A stretch of DNA of 64,000 nucleotides from Lucifuga dentata (lineage: Eukaryota; Chordata; Actinopteri; Ophidiiformes; Bythitidae): the NCBI GenBank assembly GCA_014773175.1, contig VXCM01000307.1, positions 124,001 through 188,000 on the forward strand, in the 5' to 3' direction. The translations under genes were made by a program, and so were the position numbers. Of this stretch, positions 62,201 to 64,000 are shown one piece after another. Position 1 is the first letter of the stretch, and every line of letters begins with the position of its first letter. The notes beneath the pieces were generated by a model. It saw only the letters and a list, made by a program, of their open reading frames with translations. It had not been told where the DNA came from and did no database searches.

Positions 62201-62803
62201 GTTTCTCTCTTCTCTTTCTGTCCATCTTCCCCCCCTTTCAGCCAGGTCTCCAGGTGAGCCTTTCATAGAGACATGATCTGTTCAACATTATACCTCTCAT
62301 CTATGTAGAACAGTGGTTCTCAAACATTTAGGACCAAGTATCACCTCACTGCGAAAAATCCCCCCCAAAAAAACCTCACATGTGCTGCTGTACCGAAATT
62401 TACATTTAAAAAGTTAATGACGTAGAACCGAAAAAGCTTCGTCTTAACTAAAAGAAAATAATAATTAAATTTCCATAGGTTTCAATTCAGGGGGGTGCTT
62501 CAAATACCAGTACTTGTACCACAGTTTGAGAACCACTGATGTAGCATATCTTCCAGGTTATCGCTGCTCTCCTCTAACCTCTTTTCTTCTCTCTTCCGTT
62601 ATCTAGCTCCGATGGACCAGCCGTGCTGCCGTGCACTCTATGATTTTGACCCCGAGAACGAGGGCGAGCTAGGCTTCAAGGAAGGCGACATCATCACCCT
62701 GACCAATAAGATCGATGAAAATTGGTACGAGGGAATGTTGCACGGAAACTCTGGCTTCTTCCCCATCAACTACGTGGATATCCTGGTGCCGCTGCCCCAC
62801 TAG
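28716..62803 (+). CDS. sh3gl2: Endophilin-A1 (SH3-domain GRB2-like 2), complete gene, 13 exons including four microexons
   Basis: Seen: exons 28716-28760, 55589-55657, 56052-56124, 56347-56490, 56844-56977, 58230-58388, 58824-58927, 60273-60388, 60750-60764, 60917-60928, 61940-61951, 62242-62253 and 62607-62803 join to 1,092 nt (363 aa plus stop). The N-terminal amphipathic helix [15 protein letters not shown] begins an N-BAR domain (about residues 1-245), followed by a linker of S-P repeats (about 278-300) and an SH3 domain (301-363) with ALYDF, ENWYEG and GFFPINYV. Known: endophilin A bends and tubulates membrane through N-BAR and recruits dynamin and synaptojanin through SH3 in synaptic-vesicle endocytosis. 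[15 protein letters not shown] and [11 protein letters not shown] match the A1 paralogue better than A2 or A3. Human A1 is 352 aa. Odd: the multiplied microexons. Teleosts have a/b copies; which one this is cannot be told here. Confidence 0.95.
28761..33181. other. sh3gl2 intron 1, proximal part
   Basis: No recognised element apart from CA-rich stretches, a CAA-rich A-run near 30234-30262 and a three-unit GGGATGCTATAA tandem near 30940-30965. An N joint in a poly(A) tract is at 33093. Short open frames lack splice signals and homology. Confidence 0.5.
33182..34523. mobile_element. TIR-bounded DNA element with internal 33-bp inverted repeat
   Basis: The left end GGCTGTACCATGAAGCA is mirrored at the right end (TGCTTCGTGGTACAGCC). 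Inside, 33505-33537 and 33814-33846 are perfect inverted copies flanking a tandem of units like ACATTAATAGTATACTA. Three single-N joints with duplicated flanks (33317, 33860, 34122) sit within it, which suggests a high-copy element that the assembler could not resolve. Superfamily not assigned. Confidence 0.55.
34524..38826. other. sh3gl2 intron 1 segment
   Basis: Mostly unique AT-rich sequence. A 15-base palindrome centred on an AP-1-like TGACTCA is at 35608-35622. A repeat-like block starting AATAGCTTTATTGTCATTAT lies near 36656-36860. No gene. Confidence 0.45.
36656..36860. repeat. Interspersed repeat of the 'CTTTATTGTCATTATAC' type
   Basis: The sequence ATAGCTTTATTGTCATTATA with GAAATTACAGGTGCTTCTCC resembles a repeat common in fish genomes. 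A looser relative (AACTTTATTATCTCAGAAG…GAAATTC) occurs at 63424-63460. Assigned from general familiarity only. Confidence 0.4.
38840..39177 (+). mobile_element. tRNA-derived SINE with L2-type tail, intact, 13-bp target duplication
   Basis: The head has pol III A-box-like GGCGCAGTGGTTAGCG (from 38855) and B-box GGTTCGATTCC (38897-38907). The body has the fish SINE sequence leading to GGGATAGGCTCCAGCCCCCC and an (ATGG)n tail. It is flanked by perfect 13-base duplications TAAAACATAAAGC at 38827-38839 and 39178-39190. This defines the insertion exactly and implies it is recent. Confidence 0.92.
39191..42230. other. sh3gl2 intron 1 segment
   Basis: Contains GT/CA short runs and a possible degraded repeat at about 39810-40330 beginning CCTTTATTTATCCAGTTTAG (similar to a common fish TTTATTTAACCAGG repeat). 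The remainder is unrecognised; no gene. Confidence 0.4.
42235..42740 (+). mobile_element. Decayed 3' end of an L2/jockey-clade LINE
   Basis: The degenerate reading runs from GAGATCGATAAGAAGACTGG through TCGATCTACGTTCCAACCAT and GAGCCAGCTGAGGTGGTTCG to an (ATGG)n tail. This matches the layout of the C-terminal end of LINE ORF2 plus its tail in teleosts (…RSQMRWFGHLVRMP…, GREREVWAS-type block). Stops and frameshifts show that it is dead. Confidence 0.7.
43330..44100 (+). repeat. Interspersed repeat, copy A
   Basis: Shares blocks with 54895-55475 in the same order and orientation: a GGTGGAAATGTGGGGCATGG…CCATTAAAT segment, AATCTCACTGAAAAAATCAGG, and GATGCTGATTCAG followed by ATCTTTAATA. The family is familiar from fish genomes, but I cannot name it. 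Confidence 0.55.
44634..45840 (-). mobile_element. 5'-truncated L1/Tx1-like LINE: ORF2 C-terminus, 3' UTR and poly(A) tail
   Basis: The minus strand reads [20 protein letters not shown] and PNF, stop, YYWSANI (about 45630-45780), then [16 protein letters not shown]…KTHFFRYFQ (about 45310-45500), then [22 protein letters not shown] (about 45060-45110) with the late LINE ORF2 cysteine/W-S region. A 3' UTR follows and a poly(A) tail, seen as T-run on the + strand (44634-44674, broken by N 44656). In-frame stops and the missing 5' end make it non-functional. Typical target-primed insertion structure. Confidence 0.82.
45841..48598. other. sh3gl2 intron 1 segment
   Basis: Contains the 34-bp hairpin at 46790-46869 and an AT dinucleotide run near 47759-47770. 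The block 47860-48010 has an unusually non-repetitive, conserved look. No gene. Confidence 0.4.
46790..46869. repeat. Near-perfect hairpin, 34-bp arms, 12-base loop
   Basis: Arm 46790-46823 begins GGTTGGAGTATGCAGACATC. Arm 46836-46869 is its reverse complement with one mismatch in 34. The size fits a miRNA-like or MITE-derived hairpin, or a fold-back sequencing artefact. Confidence 0.85.
48599..48885 (+). pseudogene. Decayed 28S rRNA fragment (peptidyl-transferase to sarcin-ricin region)
   Basis: Long recognisable 28S blocks occur in order: AGTTTCCACAGGGAGAACTG, TCGGCTCTTCCTATCATTGT, GAAGCAGAATTCACTGAGCG, AGACAGGTTAGTTTTACCCT, TAGTAATCCTGCTCAGTACG followed by AGAGGAAC (the sarcin-ricin loop), and GTGCTTGGCTGAAAAGCCAA. 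Several short deletions and many substitutions relative to functional 28S show that it is a pseudogene. No 18S, 5.8S or spacer sequence is adjacent. Confidence 0.92.
48886..52020. other. sh3gl2 intron 1 segment
   Basis: Contains (TTTA)n at 49165-49190, an N joint before an A-run at 50780, and a poly(T) joint at 51979-52016 (N at 51998). No exon or recognised element. Confidence 0.4.
53391..54460. mobile_element. Possible TIR element with TAGRTGYGTCCCAAA ends
   Basis: The left end TAGATGTGTCCCAAA and the right end (inverse of TAGGTGCGTCCCAAA) are followed inward by matching C/T-rich blocks (CTCCTCCCGCCCTCCCCTCC against its G/A-rich inverse near 54405-54440). A similar start, TAGGTGCATTCCGAAG, occurs at 52024, so the unit could be larger or nested. 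The interior has GC boxes near 53613 but no gene. Confidence 0.4.
54895..55475 (+). repeat. Interspersed repeat, copy B
   Basis: Second copy of the family at 43330-44100. It includes ACATGGTGGATGGGAAGAAC, CCATTAAATTTTGATGTGGA, AATCTCACTGAAAGAAAATC and GATGATGCTGATTTTCAGCA. It abuts the TTAA-element fragment at 55479. Confidence 0.55.
55479..55563 (+). mobile_element. Terminal fragment of the TTAA element, next to sh3gl2 exon 2 acceptor
   Basis: TTAAAGGACCATACCGGTAA followed by ACATGTTTGAGCCCAATAAA and a decayed inner TIR. The similarity fades at the T-tract (55566-55584) that serves as the polypyrimidine tract of exon 2. Confidence 0.7.
55589..55657 (+). CDS. sh3gl2: sh3gl2 exon 2
   Basis: It is 69 nt, 23 codons, phase 0-0: [20 protein letters not shown] and MEK. 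The acceptor is an unusually pure T-tract ending TTTTGCAG. The T-tract directly adjoins a terminal fragment of the TTAA element. Confidence 0.95.
56052..56124 (+). CDS. sh3gl2: sh3gl2 exon 3
   Basis: It is 73 nt: 24 codons plus one base. It encodes [20 protein letters not shown] and QPNP within BAR helix 1. Acceptor CTGTAG|AAG, donor CCAG|GTGACT. It leaves phase 1. Confidence 0.93.
56347..56490 (+). CDS. sh3gl2: sh3gl2 exon 4
   Basis: It is 144 nt, phase 1-1. It begins [20 protein letters not shown] and continues through GPGYTQAE and [18 protein letters not shown]. It carries the appendage insert of BAR helix 1 that is characteristic of endophilins. Acceptor TTTGCAG, donor TTTG|GTAAGA. Confidence 0.95.
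56844..56977 (+). CDS. sh3gl2: sh3gl2 exon 5
   Basis: It is 134 nt, entering at phase 1 and leaving at phase 0. It encodes [20 protein letters not shown] through [11 protein letters not shown] and KDLKEIQ, the second BAR helix. Acceptor TTTTCCAG, donor CAG|GTACTA. Confidence 0.95.
57324..57560. repeat. Repeat starting TTAAAGGAACACTCCACCAG (sh3gl2 intron 5)
   Basis: Resembles a widespread fish repeat with a TTAAAGGAACACTCCACC end. The matching opposite end was not found, so it is probably truncated. It shares TTAAAGGA with the TTAA family, but the sequence further in differs. Confidence 0.4.
58230..58388 (+). CDS. sh3gl2: sh3gl2 exon 6
   Basis: It is 159 nt, 53 codons, phase 0-0. It encodes [20 protein letters not shown] through [20 protein letters not shown]. 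The [16 protein letters not shown] block is the endophilin signature on the concave basic surface. Donor GAC|GTAAGG. Confidence 0.96.
58824..58927 (+). CDS. sh3gl2: sh3gl2 exon 7
   Basis: It is 104 nt, phase 0 in and phase 2 out. It encodes [20 protein letters not shown] and the end of BAR helix 3 ([11 protein letters not shown]). Donor ACA|GTAAGT; the Q codon is split with exon 8. Confidence 0.94.
58928..60272. other. sh3gl2 intron 7
   Basis: 1.35 kb, almost half of it the TTAA element copy 2. A G-run is at 59331-59339. The remainder is AT-rich with no recognised feature. Confidence 0.6.
59567..60160 (+). mobile_element. TTAA-flanked TIR element, copy 2 (reference form, no exon insert)
   Basis: 594 bp, TTAAAGGAACATACCCTCCA to GGCCGGTATGGTCCTTTAA. 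The TIRs run inward about 75 bases (…CATACATGTTACGTTACTGAC). The interior aligns with copy 1 but has about 15 bases (TATGCTTTGGGAAAA) where copy 1 holds the cntln fragment. No transposase frame. Confidence 0.82.
60273..60388 (+). CDS. sh3gl2: sh3gl2 exon 8 (end of BAR, start of linker, ancestral ARSP tail)
   Basis: It is 116 nt, phase 2 in and phase 1 out. It encodes [20 protein letters not shown] and [14 protein letters not shown] and then ARSP. Its last bases, GGTGCTCGGTCCCCAG|GTGAGC, have the same form as each of the four downstream microexons, making this the likely duplication source. Confidence 0.93.
60750..60764 (+). CDS. sh3gl2: sh3gl2 microexon 9 (15 nt, GARSP)
   Basis: TTGTTGTAG|GGGCGAGATCTCCAG|GTGAGC. 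Phase 1-1; with the split G codon it encodes G-A-R-S-P. It can be included or skipped without a frame change. The 361-nt intron before it and the 152-nt intron after it are short. Confidence 0.8.
60917..60928 (+). CDS. sh3gl2: sh3gl2 microexon 10 (12 nt, ARSP)
   Basis: CCCTTTGCAG|CAAGGTCCCCAG|GTGAGA. Phase 1-1; with the split G it encodes A-R-S-P. UGC lies immediately upstream of the acceptor AG, the motif used by SRRM4 for neuronal microexons. Inclusion was not tested. Confidence 0.8.
61166..61708 (-). mobile_element. TTAA-flanked TIR element, copy 3 (inverted orientation)
   Basis: The ends are TTAAAGGATTATATCGGTGG and …GGCACTGTCCTTTAA. The interior block TTTTTCCTACCTTTCAGACT is in the opposite orientation to copies 1 and 2. 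It has a small internal duplication of the TIR (AATACAATAAATG…). It lies in the intron between microexons 10 and 11. Confidence 0.75.
61765..61810 (+). mobile_element. Solo terminal fragment of the TTAA element
   Basis: TTTATTGGGCTCAAACATGC through CACTGGTATGGTCCTTTAA, only the right TIR. It is 57 bases downstream of copy 3. Confidence 0.7.
61940..61951 (+). CDS. sh3gl2: sh3gl2 microexon 11 (12 nt, AKSP)
   Basis: CCCCTTTGCAG|CAAAATCTCCAG|GTGAGA. Phase 1-1, encoding A-K-S-P. The acceptor context is almost identical to that of microexon 10. The 1,011-nt intron before it contains a 543-bp TTAA element and a further 46-bp terminal fragment. Confidence 0.8.
62242..62253 (+). CDS. sh3gl2: sh3gl2 microexon 12 (12 nt, ARSP)
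   Basis: CCCCCCTTTCAG|CCAGGTCTCCAG|GTGAGC. Phase 1-1, encoding A-R-S-P. The acceptor lacks the UGC seen before microexons 10 and 11, so its regulation may differ. Confidence 0.78.
62311..62538. mobile_element. hAT-type MITE, 228 bp, in last sh3gl2 intron
   Basis: Perfect 15-bp terminal inverted repeats CAGTGGTTCTCAAAC / GTTTGAGAACCACTG. They are flanked by an 8-bp target duplication with one mismatch (ATGTAGAA / ATGTAGCA). TIR sequence and 8-bp duplication are typical of hAT/Charlie-like MITEs. It sits between microexon 12 and the SH3 exon. Confidence 0.85.
62607..62803 (+). CDS. sh3gl2: sh3gl2 terminal exon (SH3 domain)
   Basis: Phase 1 in; AP and then [20 protein letters not shown] through [10 protein letters not shown] and [17 protein letters not shown], stop TAG. 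The aromatic ligand-binding residues of ALYDF, the W of ENWYEG and the P/Y of PINY are all present, so the domain should bind proline-rich partners such as dynamin and synaptojanin. Confidence 0.97.
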
Positions 62804-63310
62804 TCGTCCACTTCTACAGCTGCATTTACAATGGCGGCAAATCAAATCCCAACCTTTCTCTGAATTCCCAAGAACCTTTTTCCTAAATCTTCCCCCCAGT
62901 CATGTTTACTCCACTTAAATGAGTAAACAGTAATGACAGAAGACAATTAAAGTTAAGTGTGCAAACAAACTTTCAGTTTAAGTGAGGAAAATTCAGCAAT
63001 GATGTTGCTTTTCTCTGAGGAGGAACCTTCAGGCTTCCGTAGTCATTTCCTCTGTCTGTCCTGGTTTTTTTTGTTGCTGTCCATCTGTCATCATCACACT
63101 TCCTCTCATTCGCTGTTGAAATCTAGATAGAAACCTTCTCTCTTTCTCACATACTAGAAGAAAACTGCTCCATGTGCTTCATGTTTGGTAGAGACTTTAG
63201 CTCAAGCATGTTCAGATGTTTTGTCTTCTTAAAATATGTCGGTTAAATATTCCTCTTCTTATCCTTCATTCTCAGGCTGTTTCGTGAATAAACGTCTATG
63301 TCATGCCTCT
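62804..63310 (+). other. Probable sh3gl2 3' UTR
   Basis: No open frame. An AATAAA at 63287-63292 follows T-rich sequence and would give a UTR of about 0.5 kb. An earlier ATTAAA-like signal (near 62946) and a later AATAAA (near 63490) are alternatives. Confidence 0.45.
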
Positions 63311-64000
63311 ACAAATTCTGTCACAGGATCCTCACATTGGTTCCTAGTTTTGACAAAAGTTATAGATGGATTCATCTCATTAATAACAGATCAGCTTGTG
63401 TGTGTGTGCAATTTTGATACAAGACAAGACAACTTTATTATCTCAGAAGAGAAATTCATGACATAGTTGCTGCCTATGGCAAAGAACAATAAATAAGTAA
63501 ACATACAAGACAACATATTGTACAAAAAAACCCAATCTAAACTGCTAATATAAGATTATCTGCCCTTTAAGAATGCATGATTGAAAACAAATACAGATCG
63601 CGTGAATAAAATTTACCAATAAAACACACACAATAGCAACTTCATTTATTAAATAGATATTCACCCACATAGTGGGTGAATATCTGTTTAATAAATGAAT
63701 AGATATAGAAATAAAACTAGCTTTGGTTCTGACAGTAGAGAATTTGGGCATACAGAAACGCCGGCAGCATGTCACAACACTTATTTAGTATGTGAGCAGT
63801 CTCTTATAATGAGCTGAGCTTTACTAACTGCACTCAGAGTTCCATTAGCTCTTCTGTTCCTCCCCACCACCTTTCCACAAACTTTCACCACTCTGTCAAG
63901 AACACCTCGACTCTTTACAGACAGCCCTTCGCAGATTGGAATTGGAATACCAAAGTTACCAGCAAGAAACCAATTACAGACAGAAACTTGATAGAAGAGC
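63311..64000. other. Downstream flank of sh3gl2
   Basis: AT-rich, with a possible degraded repeat (ACTTTATTATCTCAGAAGAG, near 63430-63540) and the hairpin above. No gene signal. Confidence 0.45.
63641..63699. repeat. Near-perfect hairpin, 28-bp arms, 3-base loop
   Basis: Arm 63641-63668 (TTCATTTATTAAATAGATAT…) and arm 63672-63699 match inversely at 27 of 28 positions. It lies about 350 bases beyond the likely sh3gl2 polyadenylation site. Confidence 0.85.

Overview
The window looks like nuclear genomic DNA from a teleost fish, probably a percomorph. It is AT-rich and has spliced vertebrate genes with GT-AG introns, long CA/GT and CT microsatellites, a tRNA-derived SINE with an L2-type (ATGG)n tail, an L1/Tx1-like LINE, and several small TIR-bounded DNA elements. 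It is a draft assembly with one 149-base gap (12106-12254) and thirteen single-N joints. Some of those joints carry falsely duplicated flanks.

Region 1 (1 to about 20.7 kb, + strand) is the 3' part of a coiled-coil gene. Six coding exons (1952-2078, 2300-2437, 2807-2992, 6625-6822, 10854-10928, 19846-19956) join in frame and end in a stop, followed by a roughly 0.7 kb 3' UTR. I call it centlein (cntln) because of its coiled-coil character and because CNTLN lies directly upstream of SH3GL2 in the same orientation on human 9p22. Region 2 (20.7-28.5 kb) is intergenic, with microsatellites and no gene that I can support.

Region 3 (28.5-63.3 kb, + strand) is a complete endophilin-A1 gene (sh3gl2). 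It has a promoter-like segment, a 15-codon first exon, a 26.8 kb first intron, exons 2-8 (N-BAR domain and start of the linker), four microexons of 15, 12, 12 and 12 nt, and a terminal SH3 exon. With all exons included the protein is 363 residues; skipping all four microexons gives 346. The large first intron is a collection of repeats: a SINE with a 13-bp target duplication, an L2-type fragment, a 3'-truncated L1-like LINE with its poly(A) tail, a decayed 28S rRNA fragment, TIR elements and near-perfect hairpins.

The most striking feature is the microexon array. The tail of exon 8 and the four following microexons each encode (G)A[R/K]SP. All are phase 1-1 and all end in a TCYCCAG|gtgag 5' splice site. 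They look like serial duplications of one exon end, giving a modular, frame-neutral set of S-P motifs in the linker between N-BAR and SH3. A second notable feature is a TTAA-flanked inverted-repeat element in a cntln intron that contains a copied piece of the neighbouring cntln exon and its downstream intron. The two genes act in different systems (centrosome cohesion versus synaptic endocytosis); their adjacency is conserved synteny, not an operon.
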